From positions 4,030,001-4,094,000 of the forward strand of contig NZ_CP109994.1 of NCBI RefSeq assembly GCF_025947065.1: a stretch of 64,000 bases of DNA, in the 5' to 3' direction. Positions 51,955 through 61,700 of this stretch are shown in pieces; the first letter of the stretch is position 1, and the number at the start of each line of letters is the position of its first letter. The notes beneath the pieces were generated by a model. The model saw only the letters and a program-made list of their open reading frames with translations, was not told the DNA's origin and ran no database searches. The position numbers and the translations under genes were made by a program. This stretch comes from Flavobacterium sp. N1736. GTDB taxonomy: Bacteria; Bacteroidota; Bacteroidia; Flavobacteriales; Flavobacteriaceae.

Positions 51955-51978
51955 GAATATAATGTCAAATAGAATTAT

Positions 51979-53295
51979 TTACAAATCAAATCCTAAATTC
52001 ACGCCTAATTTCATGGCAATGATTTTAGTAATTCTTTGTTTTAATTCCGGTATTTTAATGCTTTCGATAACGGCATTTGAGAATGCGTACATCAATAAAG
52101 CTTTAGCTTCTTTTTTCGGGATTCCACGAGATTGCATGTAGAACATGGCTGTTTCGTCAAGTTGTCCAACGGTACAACCGTGAGAACATTTTACGTCATC
52201 AGCAAAAATCTCTAATTGTGGTTTTGCATTGATTGTAGCTTTGTCACTCAATAAAATATTGTTGCTTTTTTGGAAAGCATTTGTTTTTTGAGCTTCTTTA
52301 TCAACCAAGATTTTTCCGTTGAAAACACCTGTTGAGCGATCAGAAAAAATTCCTTTATAATCCTGGAAACTTTCGCAATTTGGCGTTGCGTGGTTTACCA
52401 AAGTATAATGATCAACATGTTGCTTATCATTTAAAATAGAAATTCCGTTAAGCGTACTTGTCAATCTTTCACCAAAGTGATAAAAGTTTAAATTATTACG
52501 CGTAAGATTTCCACCAAACGAAAATGTATGAACCGAAGCGTGACTTTCTTGTTGTTGAGAAACATAAGTGTTGTCAACTAAGTTCGCTTCGCTATTGTCA
52601 TTTTGAATTTTGTAATAGTCAACAATGGCACGTTTTTGAGCAAAAATCTCTGTAACCGAATTCGTTAAAACCGGATTTTCGTTCAAACTTTGGTGACGCT
52701 CGATAATTTGAACATGTGAATTTTCACCCACAATAACCAAATTTCTAGGCTGAACCATTAAAGCAGCTTCGTTTCCTGTTGAGAAATACATGATTTCGAT
52801 AGGTTTATCTGCTACTTTCTTTTGCGGAATATTGATAAAGGCTCCTTCACTTGCAAAAGCAGTATTCAACGAAGTCAAACTGTCGTCTTTGCTTGCGATT
52901 TGATTGAAGTATGTATCAATAACCATTTTGTATTTTGGTTTGGTTAATGCCGATGACATTAAACAAACATCGATTCCGTCATGTGTTGTAGAAGACAAAT
53001 GCGAACTAAAAACACCATCTATAAACACTAATTTATATGTGTCGATTTCGTGTAAAAAGTATTTTTTTACATGATTAAATTCGATTGCATTTTCCTGCTT
53101 AGGAAAAACCGTAAAGTCATTTTTTAAGATGGCATTTAGCGATGTATATTTCCAAGCTTCTTCTTTTTTGGTTGGGAAACCTTTATTTTCAAAGTTTTTT
53201 AAGGCATTTGTGCGAATGTCATGTAAATCTGAATGTACATCGACACGCTCTTCAAAAGCCATAAAAGACGATACTAATTTTTCTTTTAAATCCAT
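51979..53295 (-). CDS. SufD, Fe-S scaffold component
   Basis: This 438-aa protein forms the SufBC2D scaffold with SufB and SufC. It shows KEEAWKYTSLNAIL at the N-terminus, a beta-helix middle, and the C-terminal FADDVKCSHGCTVGQLDE with the conserved Cys and His that contribute to the cluster site. It follows sufC after the inserted four-helix-bundle gene. Confidence 0.95.
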   Translation of the reverse strand: MDLKEKLVSSFMAFEERVDVHSDLHDIRTNALKNFENKGFPTKKEEAWKYTSLNAILKNDFTVFPKQENAIEFNHVKKYFLHEIDTYKLVFIDGVFSSHLSSTTHDGIDVCLMSSALTKPKYKMVIDTYFNQIASKDDSLTSLNTAFASEGAFINIPQKKVADKPIEIMYFSTGNEAALMVQPRNLVIVGENSHVQIIERHQSLNENPVLTNSVTEIFAQKRAIVDYYKIQNDNSEANLVDNTYVSQQQESHASVHTFSFGGNLTRNNLNFYHFGERLTSTLNGISILNDKQHVDHYTLVNHATPNCESFQDYKGIFSDRSTGVFNGKILVDKEAQKTNAFQKSNNILLSDKATINAKPQLEIFADDVKCSHGCTVGQLDETAMFYMQSRGIPKKEAKALLMYAFSNAVIESIKIPELKQRITKIIAMKLGVNLGFDL

Positions 53296-53306
53296 TGTTC
53301 TTTTTT

Positions 53307-53427
53307 AGTCTTAAAGTCGAAAGTCGAAAGTCGAAAGACTCAGGATTGTCGACTGTTTGCCCAAAAGGTCAAAAAATTAAAGTATAAAGTTTGTACTTAT
53401 GACTTTCTGTTTTATGACTTTTGACTC
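53307..53427. repeat. GACTTT-type repeat, right flank of the four-helix-bundle gene
   Basis: Repeated AAAGTCGAAAGTCGAAAGTC units at 53307-53340 and a complementary GACTTTCTGTTTTATGACTTT at 53401-53421. The latter part lies inside the coding end of the four-helix-bundle gene and encodes its last residues (SQKS and stop). Confidence 0.75.
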
Positions 53428-53780
53428 AAATATTTAATGAAACCACTTAATAATTTCGATATTTCTGTTACCGATTCTAAAAGTATTTCAAATTCTTCCT
53501 TAATAATGTATTCCAGATCAAATGCTAAATATAATTGAGATCGAACTTCTCCTGCTGATGCTTTTGCTACATATAAAAAGTAAATAAACTCTTTGTCTGT
53601 ATTTCTCTCAAAGCCTTCAGCTATATTTGATGATATAGAGATTGATGCTCGTCTAATTTGTCTAACAAAATCGAAGTCTTTTTTAAAATTAGAGTTTTCA
53701 GTAATCAGATAAATTCTTTTATTAAAAATTCTTGATTTTTTCCAAGAATTAATTTCTTCGAAAGAATTAAATTTACTCAT
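53412..53780 (-). CDS. Four-helix-bundle protein (23S rRNA IVS-protein family)
   Basis: This 122-aa protein matches the family first seen as open reading frames in 23S rRNA intervening sequences: FEEINSWKKSRIFNKRIYLI, RQIRRASISISSNIAEGFER near 41-60 and FLYVAKASAGEVRSQLYLA. It forms a four-helix, pentameric bundle in known structures; its role is unknown. It lies between sufC and sufD, where no such gene belongs, and is flanked by GACTTT-type repeats on both sides. This suggests it moved there as a unit with them. Confidence 0.88.
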   Translation of the reverse strand: MSKFNSFEEINSWKKSRIFNKRIYLITENSNFKKDFDFVRQIRRASISISSNIAEGFERNTDKEFIYFLYVAKASAGEVRSQLYLAFDLEYIIKEEFEILLESVTEISKLLSGFIKYLSQKS

Positions 53781-53787
53781 AATTTCT

Positions 53788-53818
53788 TTTGACTTTAAGA
53801 CTTGCGACTTTGGACTGT
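53788..53818. repeat. GACTTT-type repeat, left flank of the four-helix-bundle gene
   Basis: GACTTTAAGACTTGCGACTTTGGACT lies between the sufC stop and the start of the four-helix-bundle gene. It shares the unit of the repeats at 53307-53427. Confidence 0.65.
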
Positions 53819-54565
53819 TTAGTTCTCCGCTTTAATCCAGTCGTATCCTTTTTCTTCCAGTTCGTAAGCTAATTCTTTTCCTCCTGATTTTACGATTTTA
53901 CCGTTGTAAAGAACGTGAACGAAATCCGGAACGATATAATCTAACAAACGTTGGTAGTGCGTGATAACGATAATTGCGTTTTTCTCGCTTTTTAGTTTGT
54001 TAACTCCGTTAGCAACAATTCTTAGGGCATCGATATCAAGACCAGAATCGGTTTCGTCAAGGATTGCTAATTTTGGCTCTAACATTGCCATTTGAAAAAT
54101 TTCATTTCTTTTTTTCTCACCACCAGAAAAACCTTCGTTTAATGAACGAGATAAAAATTTACGATCGATTTCTAATAATTCAGATTTCTCACGAATTACT
54201 TTTAGCATTTCGTTAGCCGGCATTTCTTCCTGTCCGTTTGCTTTACGAGTTTCGTTAATTGCAGTTTTCATGAAGTTTGTTACACTTACTCCGGGAATTT
54301 CTACAGGATATTGAAAAGAAAGGAAAACTCCTTTGTGTGCTCTTTCTTCCGGAGCTAAGTCAGCAAGATCTTCTCCATCAAGGAAAACAGCTCCATCTGT
54401 AACTTCATAATTTTCGTTTCCGGCAATTACAGCCGAAAGTGTACTTTTTCCTGAACCGTTTGGTCCCATGATAGCGTGTACTTCGCCAGCATTAACTTCT
54501 ATATTAATTCCTTTAAGGATTTCTTTATCACCAATTGAGGCGTGAAGGTTTTTTATTGATAACAT
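53819..54565 (-). CDS. SufC, ATPase of the SUF scaffold
   Basis: This 248-aa ABC-type ATPase drives SufBCD. Walker A is GPNGSGKST near residues 34-42, the signature motif is FSGGEKKRNEI and Walker B ends in LAILDETDSGLD. The length is standard. It lies downstream of an inserted oxidoreductase and toxin-antitoxin pair that separate it from sufB. Confidence 0.97.
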   Translation of the reverse strand: MLSIKNLHASIGDKEILKGINIEVNAGEVHAIMGPNGSGKSTLSAVIAGNENYEVTDGAVFLDGEDLADLAPEERAHKGVFLSFQYPVEIPGVSVTNFMKTAINETRKANGQEEMPANEMLKVIREKSELLEIDRKFLSRSLNEGFSGGEKKRNEIFQMAMLEPKLAILDETDSGLDIDALRIVANGVNKLKSEKNAIIVITHYQRLLDYIVPDFVHVLYNGKIVKSGGKELAYELEEKGYDWIKAEN

Positions 54566-54579
54566 TGTTTGCTTTTATT

Positions 54580-55068
54580 TTATATAAATGTCAATTCTAT
54601 TTTTGTTTTTTGGTCAAGGATATTTGCATTAAAATGCGCGTGTCCTAAATATTCCATGCCTAAATAATCGGCTGTTTTTTTGAAGGGAATGTAAAAACTT
54701 TCTTCAATTTCATTATCGTGTGAATTTGATATCACACCAATTTTCTTTCCTCTAAGTTTTCGTCCGGTTTCTTTTTCAATTCGGATCAAATCCGAAAAAC
54801 GATCAAAGAAAACCTTCATAATTCCACTCATATTATACCAATATATTGGCGTTGCAAAAATTAAAGTTTCGTACTCTTCAAGTATTCTTCTTATTAAAGG
54901 AAGAAAATCGTCTTCTCTGTTTTTGCTTTCGTAATCATAATGAGAAATGTTATAATCACTTAAATCAATTACGTCTATTCCATGTTCTTTAGAAATCTCA
55001 TCCACAATTTTTGTTGTGTTTCCGTTTTTTCTGGCTGAACCTAAAATGATTACTTTTTTGTTTTCCAT
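54580..55068 (-). CDS. Flavodoxin-fold NAD(P)H-dependent oxidoreductase
   Basis: This 162-aa protein begins IILGSARKNGNTTKIVDEI, the FMN phosphate loop of the NADPH-dependent FMN reductase family. FATPIYWYNMSGIMKVFFDR near residues 74-93 contacts the flavin ring. The substrate is unknown. It lies between the YoeB gene (6 bp upstream) and sufC (14 bp downstream). It may reduce flavin or quinone, or protect iron-sulfur assembly, but it may simply have come with the toxin-antitoxin pair. Confidence 0.87.
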   Translation of the reverse strand: MENKKVIILGSARKNGNTTKIVDEISKEHGIDVIDLSDYNISHYDYESKNREDDFLPLIRRILEEYETLIFATPIYWYNMSGIMKVFFDRFSDLIRIEKETGRKLRGKKIGVISNSHDNEIEESFYIPFKKTADYLGMEYLGHAHFNANILDQKTKIELTFI

Positions 55069-55074
55069 TAATGC

Positions 55075-55347
55075 TTATTCGTAATGTCCTCTTAAAGAAA
55101 GAATATCTAATATATCGATTGTGTCTTCTTCGGTAATCTTGTAAATTATTCGATGTTCTTGATTTATTCTCCTAGACCATTTTCCAGACAATTCATATTT
55201 TAGAGGTTCAGGTTTTCCGATACCTTCAAAAGGATGAAGCTGTATATCTTCAATCAAGGCAGTAATCTTATTCATAATTGCTTTATTCCCAGATTTTTTC
55301 CAATACTCTCTGTCTTTTTGAGCTTTTTCAGAATAAATTACTTCCAC
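55075..55347 (-). CDS. YoeB-type ribosome-dependent mRNA interferase toxin
   Basis: This 90-aa toxin aligns end to end with E. coli YoeB. It keeps GKPEPLK with Glu47, LSGKWSRRINQEHRIIYK with Arg66, and the terminal RGHYE with His88 and Tyr89, so all catalytic positions are present. It would cleave mRNA in the ribosomal A site when free. Its start overlaps the end of the antitoxin gene by 10 bp, the usual order of antitoxin first. It lies inside the SUF operon, so its expression is tied to Fe-S assembly genes. Confidence 0.93.
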   Translation of the reverse strand: MEVIYSEKAQKDREYWKKSGNKAIMNKITALIEDIQLHPFEGIGKPEPLKYELSGKWSRRINQEHRIIYKITEEDTIDILDILSLRGHYE

Positions 55348-55535
55348 AAATCTTCTAATTTTATTTTAACTCCTTTTCCGTCCTTTATACTTTGCTCAGC
55401 ATCTAAAATCTCTTTTACAAATTCTGGATTATATGGTTTTTCATTTTCTTCAACAATTTCAAAACCAAGAGATTTTGCCAGTGATTGAAAAACTGGAAAA
55501 TCTTTTTTCTTTACATTTTTTAAGATGATATCCAT
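55338..55535 (-). CDS. Antitoxin partner of the YoeB toxin
   Basis: This 65-aa protein (FQSLAKSLGFEIVEENEKPY then PEFVKEILDAEQSIKDGKG) resembles the DUF2683-like short antitoxins rather than classical YefM. The N-terminal part could be a small DNA- or dimer-forming domain, and the acidic C-terminal half is the likely toxin-binding segment. It lies 15 bp downstream of sufB and overlaps the toxin gene, so the pair is co-transcribed with suf genes unless a promoter is hidden in the end of sufB. Confidence 0.82.
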   Translation of the reverse strand: MDIILKNVKKKDFPVFQSLAKSLGFEIVEENEKPYNPEFVKEILDAEQSIKDGKGVKIKLEDLWK

Positions 55536-55550
55536 ATCGCTTTATTTTTA

Positions 55551-56999
55551 TTAACCTACAGATCCTTCTAAAGAAATCTCTAATAATTTTTGAGCTTCAA
55601 CAGCAAATTCCATTGGAAGTTTGTTTAATACATCTTTACTGAAACCGTTTACAATTAAGGCAATCGCTTTTTCAGTCGGAATACCTCTTTGGTTGCAATA
55701 AAAAACCTGATCTTCTCCAATTTTACTTGTAGTTGCTTCGTGCTCTATTTTTGCCGATGGATTTTTACTTTCGATATAAGGGAAAGTATGCGCTCCACAA
55801 TTGTTCCCCATTAATAGAGAATCACATTGCGAAAAGTTTCTTGCATTTTCAGCTCTTGGGCTAATTTGCACTAATCCACGGTAACTGTTTTGTGATTTAC
55901 CAGCCGAGATACCTTTAGAAATAATAGTCGATTTAGTGTTTTTTCCTAAATGGATCATTTTAGTTCCCGTATCTGCTTGTTGGTGATTATTGGTAACGGC
56001 AATTGAATAAAATTCTCCTACCGAATTATCTCCTTTTAATATACAAGAAGGGTATTTCCAGGTTACAGCAGAACCAGTTTCTACTTGTGTCCATGAAATT
56101 TTAGCGTTTGTTTCGCATAAACCTCTTTTGGTTACGAAGTTATAAACTCCACCTTTTCCTTCTTTGTTTCCGGGAAACCAGTTTTGAACTGTAGAATATT
56201 TAATTTCGGCGTCGTCTAAAGCGATTAATTCAACTACAGCAGCGTGCAATTGATTTTCGTCACGACTTGGTGCAGTGCAACCTTCAAGGTATGATACGTA
56301 ACTTCCAGCATCAGCAATAACAAGAGTTCTTTCGAATTGCCCTGTTCCTGCCTGATTGATTCTGAAATAAGTTGAAAGTTCCATTGGGCAACGAACGCCT
56401 TTTGGAATATAACAGAAACTTCCATCAGAGAAAACCGCTGAGTTTAATGCTGCATAAAAGTTGTCTTTTTGAGGTACAACAGTTCCTAAATATTTACGAA
56501 CTAATTCAGGATGTTCTTTAATGGCTTCTGAAATTGGACAGAAAATAATTCCCTTTTCTCCCAATGTTTTTTTGAAAGTAGTGGCAACAGAGACAGAATC
56601 GACAACAATATCCATAGCGACATTGTTCATCATTTTTTGTTCGTCGACAGAGATACCTAACTTTTTGTACATTTCTAAAAGTTCCGGATCTACATCATCC
56701 AAAGTTTTATTTGGATCTACTTGTTTCGGAGCAGAATAGTATGAAATTGCCTGAAAATCAGGTTTTACATAATGAACGTTTGCCCATTCCGGCTCGATCA
56801 TTTCTTTCCATGCACGAAAAGCTTCGATACGCCATTCGGTCATCCATTCCGGCTCTTCTTTTTTAAGAGAAATAGCTCTTACAATATCTTCGTTTAAGCC
56901 AATAGGAAACGTTTCCGATTCAATATCGGTGTAAAATCCGTATTCGTATTCTTTGGTTTCGAGTTCGATTTTTAAATCGTCTTCAGTGTATTTGCTCAT
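55551..56999 (-). CDS. SufB, Fe-S scaffold component
   Basis: This 482-aa protein builds nascent clusters. It contains [54 protein letters not shown] and the late [19 protein letters not shown]. The cysteine of EGCTAP is the conserved sulfur-accepting and transfer site known for SufB. It follows sufA with a 94-bp gap. Confidence 0.97.
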   Translation of the reverse strand: MSKYTEDDLKIELETKEYEYGFYTDIESETFPIGLNEDIVRAISLKKEEPEWMTEWRIEAFRAWKEMIEPEWANVHYVKPDFQAISYYSAPKQVDPNKTLDDVDPELLEMYKKLGISVDEQKMMNNVAMDIVVDSVSVATTFKKTLGEKGIIFCPISEAIKEHPELVRKYLGTVVPQKDNFYAALNSAVFSDGSFCYIPKGVRCPMELSTYFRINQAGTGQFERTLVIADAGSYVSYLEGCTAPSRDENQLHAAVVELIALDDAEIKYSTVQNWFPGNKEGKGGVYNFVTKRGLCETNAKISWTQVETGSAVTWKYPSCILKGDNSVGEFYSIAVTNNHQQADTGTKMIHLGKNTKSTIISKGISAGKSQNSYRGLVQISPRAENARNFSQCDSLLMGNNCGAHTFPYIESKNPSAKIEHEATTSKIGEDQVFYCNQRGIPTEKAIALIVNGFSKDVLNKLPMEFAVEAQKLLEISLEGSVG

Positions 57000-57093
57000 T
57001 GTTTTTTTATTGAAAGATTTAAAAATTGAAGGATTTAAATTAAATCACTTCCGTAATTTTTAAATCTTTAAATTTTGCAATCATTTAATTATT

Positions 57094-57423
57094 TTAAAGA
57101 GAGAATGATTCTCCACAACCACAAGTTCTGCTTGCATTTGGATTATTGAATACAAATCCTTTTCCGTTTAATCCTCCTGAAAATTCAAGAATTGTTCCGG
57201 CTAAATACAGGAATGATTTTTTTTCAACTGCAATTGTTATGTCGTTGTCTACAAATATTTTATCGTCGTCGCCTTTGGTTTTGTCAAATTTTAAATCATA
57301 AGACAAACCAGAGCATCCGCCACTTTTCACTCCTACGCGTACGTAATCATGTGCGGCATCAAAACCATCATCATTCATTAAGTCGATGATTTTCTTTTTG
57401 GCTGTATCAGAAACTTTTATCAT
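57094..57423 (-). CDS. A-type Fe-S carrier (SufA/HesB/IscA family)
   Basis: This 109-aa carrier takes clusters from the scaffold to apoproteins. The three ligands are present: Cys37 in SGGCSGLSYD and Cys101/Cys103 in RTCGCGESF. It is the first gene of the SUF operon, 94 bp upstream of sufB. Confidence 0.95.
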   Translation of the reverse strand: MIKVSDTAKKKIIDLMNDDGFDAAHDYVRVGVKSGGCSGLSYDLKFDKTKGDDDKIFVDNDITIAVEKKSFLYLAGTILEFSGGLNGKGFVFNNPNASRTCGCGESFSL

Positions 57424-57526
57424 TTTTATGGTATTTGTTTTTCTTCATTTTAATGTACAGCTAAAAACAGTAATGAATTTATTACAATTAAAGCGCTGTA
57501 TGTCAATGTTGAAATGAAATTATCCG

Positions 57527-57534
57527 CAAAGATA
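57527..57534 (-). promoter_or_regulatory. -7 box of the SUF operon
   Basis: TATCTTTG on the minus strand is a strong match to the consensus. No TTG lies at a good -33 distance. Confidence 0.6.
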
Positions 57535-57756
57535 CGACTTAAAAACCTTTTTCCATAACGCTTCACATTATTATAACAAATGTTAAAATAGATAATAGTT
57601 ATTTAAGGAAATCAAATAGTTCCAGAATTGATTTTTATTAAGGTTTTTATAATTTATTAAACAAATAAGAAATTATAAAAAGCGCTTCGATTGCTTTAGA
57701 ATAATAGCGTTTTGAGTTTTTTAATAGAATATTTAGCATAACGAAATTGTATTGCC

Positions 57757-57764
57757 TAGCTTTG
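57757..57764 (+). promoter_or_regulatory. -7 box of the MBL hydrolase gene
   Basis: TAGCTTTG, consensus TAnnTTTG, is 26 bp before ATG 57790. No convincing -33 element. Confidence 0.5.
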
Positions 57765-57789
57765 TTTTTCATATTAGAAATTTATACTC

Positions 57790-58647
57790 ATGAAACTTTA
57801 TCCAATAGAATCCGGAAATTTTAAATTAGACGGAGGCGCTATGTTTGGTGTTGTTCCTAAAACAATTTGGAATAAAACCAATCCGGCCGATGCAAATAAT
57901 TTGATTGATATTGCAGCGCGTTGTTTACTTATTGAAGATGGAAATCGCCTGATTTTGATTGACACCGGAATGGGAAATAAGCAATCTGAAAAGTTTTTTG
58001 GATATTACTCGCTTTGGGGATCACATTCTATAGATAAATCACTGGCTAAATATGGTTTTCACCGAGATGATATTACCGATGTTTTTATGACACATCTTCA
58101 TTTTGATCATTGTGGAGGAAGTGTTCAGTGGAATTCAGACAAAACCGGATATGAACCTGCTTTTAAAAATGCAAAATATTGGACTAATGAAAATCATTGG
58201 GATTGGGCAACAAAACCAAATCCTCGTGAAAAAGCATCTTTTCTTTCAGAGAATATTTTGCCAATGCAGGAAAGCGGACAATTGAATTTTATAAAACGCC
58301 CTGAAAGTGATTTTGGCTTTTCTGAAGAAATGAATTTCGGGATTTATTATGTTGATGGACATACCGAAAAACAAATGATTCCGCATATTCAATATAAGGA
58401 TAAAACAATAGTTTTTTGTGCTGATTTATTGGCGACAGCCGGACATATTCCGTTACCTTATGTTATGGGTTATGATACCCGACCTTTGTTGACAATGCCG
58501 GAGAAATCAAAATTTTTAAACGCAGCGGCAGATAATAATCACTATTTGTTTTTGGAACATGATGCTCATAATCAAATTATAACGGTAGAACATACTGAAA
58601 AAGGGGTTCGACTGAAAGAAGTATTTACTTGCGAGGCTATTTTGTAA
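57790..58647 (+). CDS. MBL-fold metallo-hydrolase
   Basis: This 285-aa metallo-beta-lactamase-fold enzyme has the metal motif THLHFDHCGG (HxHxDH) near residues 100-109, a further His in VDGHTEKQM, Asp in FCADLLA and His in EHDAHN. It resembles lactonase and quorum-quenching-like MBL hydrolases of the AttM/YtnP type, but the substrate is not certain. It is a single-gene unit ended by a shared bidirectional terminator. Confidence 0.92.
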   Translation: MKLYPIESGNFKLDGGAMFGVVPKTIWNKTNPADANNLIDIAARCLLIEDGNRLILIDTGMGNKQSEKFFGYYSLWGSHSIDKSLAKYGFHRDDITDVFMTHLHFDHCGGSVQWNSDKTGYEPAFKNAKYWTNENHWDWATKPNPREKASFLSENILPMQESGQLNFIKRPESDFGFSEEMNFGIYYVDGHTEKQMIPHIQYKDKTIVFCADLLATAGHIPLPYVMGYDTRPLLTMPEKSKFLNAAADNNHYLFLEHDAHNQIITVEHTEKGVRLKEVFTCEAIL

Positions 58648-58664
58648 AGAGATTTAAAACATAA

Positions 58665-58700
58665 AAAAAATCCCATTCGCCGCAGCAAATGGGATTTTTT
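58665..58700. terminator. Bidirectional terminator between the MBL and LRR genes
   Basis: AAAATCCCATT...AATGGGATTTTTT stem between convergent genes. The same stem sequence recurs at 62882-62913 behind the second LRR gene. Confidence 0.87.
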
Positions 58701-58718
58701 AGTTTAAAGAATAAAAAA

Positions 58719-61700
58719 TTATTCGACTATAATTTTCTTAGCCGAAGCCGCATCCTGATTGATTAAATAGATGTAATAAACACCTTTTGACAAACCGGAT
58801 AAATTGATTGTATTATTTGTATTATTTGAATCTAAAGTAAAAGTTTTTACCAGCTGCCCCAATTCATTATAAACATTTGCTTTGTCTAAAATGATATTAC
58901 CAATGTTTACTTCTCCGTTAGTTGGATTTGGGTAAATCGTAGCTTTTGCAAAAACAGAATCATCAACACCTAATGTTTTACAAGTGTTAGAATAAATTGT
59001 AGTTGCTTCTTTAATTTGTGACCAATTTGCATTCGAATAATCTGCATCATCAACCTGAATACAGCCTAGAGTTGTAAGTCCTAAAAAGGTGGTGTATAAA
59101 CCAGAAGCCGATTGTTTGGCAGTTTGTGTTGGCAAAATAAAGTTTTTATTATTGCCGTTTCGAAGGTTTAATGAAATCAAAGGATTATTTGTTATATAAA
59201 CAATAGTCAGTTTAGTATTTTTAGACAAATCTAAAGTTGTAAGTTGGTTTGAAGAAACATCTAATATTTCTAAAAGTGCATTTTTGCTTACATCTAATGA
59301 TTTTAATTGATTATTTCTAAGGTTTAAATAAGTTAGTGACGTGAAATTTTCAATACCTGATAAATCAGAGATATTACTGTTTGAAAGATCCAAAGAAGTA
59401 ATAGAACTTATATTCGAAGCCGTTATTTTTCCGTTCAATCCATCTGTATCAATTCCTAAATCAATTAGTTTTTGCTCGAAATTCTGATCAGGAATTGCAA
59501 CATAAAAAATGGAGCAATCTGTGCTAAAGTTTGCTGTTGCATCTTTTGCAGCAGACCAATTTGTGTTTGAATAAGATGCATTATCAACTTCAATACAGCT
59601 TAAATTTGGATTAATTGTAAATTTAGTAGAATACTGGCTAACTACAAAATTGGTATTGTTACCGTTTTTTACATTCAAATATGTAAGTTCATTCGAAAAG
59701 CAAACCAAATCAGACAAAACAATATTTTTAGAAATATCCAGGCTTTTTAATTTATTTCTATAGCAATGCAGTTGTTTCAAGCCTGTATTAGTAGAAACAT
59801 CCAGGTTTGTTAATTGATTATCCGGACAATCCAGAGATTCTAATTTTTTTAGACTGGAAACATTTAAATTAGTCAATAAATTATCATAACAATATACAGT
59901 TTCCAATAGTTTATTTTGAGATAAATCTAAAGTAGTCAGTTTATTTGAGAAACAATCTAAATACCATAAATCAGGATTTGAATTTAAATTTAAGCTGGTT
60001 AATTTATTTTGATAGCATTCCAGTTGTTTCAGCTTTGTGTTTTTAGAAAAATCAAGAGTTGTTATTTGGTTATCTCCACAATATAAAGTCTCTAAAGCAG
60101 TAAATCCTTCTATACCGGTCAAATCACTAATAGAAGATTTATACAAATCTAAATCTGTAACAGAGGCAATATTTGCCGTCAATACCTTTCCATCAGGAAT
60201 ACCTAAATCCAGACCTCTGCTAATTAATTTTTTTTCAAAATTTATGTCGGGAATTAAAGTATAACTGCCATCACATAAAACGGTATAATTGGCAGTTGCA
60301 TCTTTTTTGTCTGACCAGTTTAAGTTTGAATATGCGACATCATCAACCAATATACAAGTTAGATTTGGATTGTTTGTAAAATCTATAAAACGAGGTATTA
60401 AACTCGGATTGTTTCCATTTTTTAAATTCAGTTCAACTAAATTATTATTCTTTAAAATCAATTCCTTTAGTGCTGTATGCTTTGAAAGATCTAAACGGCT
60501 AAGTTGATTATTAGCGGCATGCAATGCGAGCAGTTTTGTGTTTTTTGAGATATCTAAATTAGTGATATAGTTGTTGTCAAAAACAAGAGCAAGCAGTAAA
60601 GGATTTTGTGATAAATCAATAGTTGTTAATTTGTTTTCAGCAAAATAAAAATCATCCAAAAGAATGTTTTTTGTTACATTTAATGAAGTCAAAAGATTTT
60701 GGGCACAATACAAATATGTTATTTCTACATTTAGAGAAACATCCAAAGCAGTCAGATTATTTGAAATACAATTAAGCATTGAAAGATGAATGTTCTTAGA
60801 AATATCCAGAGTAGTCAATTTATTATTCGGGCATTGGAGGAATGTTAGTGCCGTATTTTTAGTAACATCAAGGTTAGTAAGGTTATTACCAGAGCAATCT
60901 AAAGTTTTCAGACTTTTAAAATCCTGAATTCCGGTTAAGTCAGATATTGAACTTGCCTGAATTTGCAAGGTCTCAATATTCGCTATATTAGCAGTAAGAA
61001 CCTTTCCGTCCGGAGTTCCGGAATCAAAGCCAAGAGAGATTAATTTATTTTCAAAATTTATATCAGGAATTAAAGTAAATAGAGACACACAAGTTTCATT
61101 ATATGCTGCAGTTGCATCTTTTTTAGTTGACCAGTTTGCGTTTGAATAAGCTGCATTATCAACCTGTATACAAGTTAAATTTGGATTTGTTTTAAAATTC
61201 AGTGATGAATTTAAAATCGTGTTATTACCATTTTTTAAATTTAACTCAACCAACTTATTATTAAGAACACTCAGGTTTGTTAAAGCCGGGTTTTTAGAAA
61301 CATCTAAACTTAATAACTGATTATTTACAGCATATAAAATAATTAATTTAGGATTTTTAGAAACATCAAGATTCGTTAGAAGGTTGTTGTGACAATATAA
61401 AGAAATCAATAAAGGATTTTTAGATAAATCTATGGTTGTTAGTTTATTATCAGAAAAATATAAATCGTCTAAAAGTATATTTTTTGTCACGATTAATGAC
61501 GTTAATTTATTATTATAACAATATAACCAGGTTAATGCGGTGTTTTTTGAAACATCTAAAGATGTCAGTAAATTTACATTACAATCTAACTTTTTAAGAT
61601 TGATATTTTTAGATAAATTAAGACTTGTTAGTTTGTTGCTGTCACAATTTAGAGTTGTCAGACTTATGTTTTTTGAAAGATCAAGACTCGTTAAATTATT

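Larger units (their letters stand above)
57424..57789. other. Divergent region between sufA and the MBL hydrolase gene
   Basis: 366 bp without a gene. Minus-strand TATCTTTG (57527-57534) is a -7 box for the SUF operon, with about 100 nt of leader. Plus-strand TAGCTTTG (57757-57764) is a -7 box 26 bp before the MBL gene. No iron-responsive (Fur-like or IscR-like) site that I can name is evident. Confidence 0.5.

Noticed and set aside
55338..55535. Antitoxin as a fragment of sufB
   Set aside because: It has its own start 15 bp after the sufB stop, a plausible antitoxin sequence and the usual overlap with the toxin gene.
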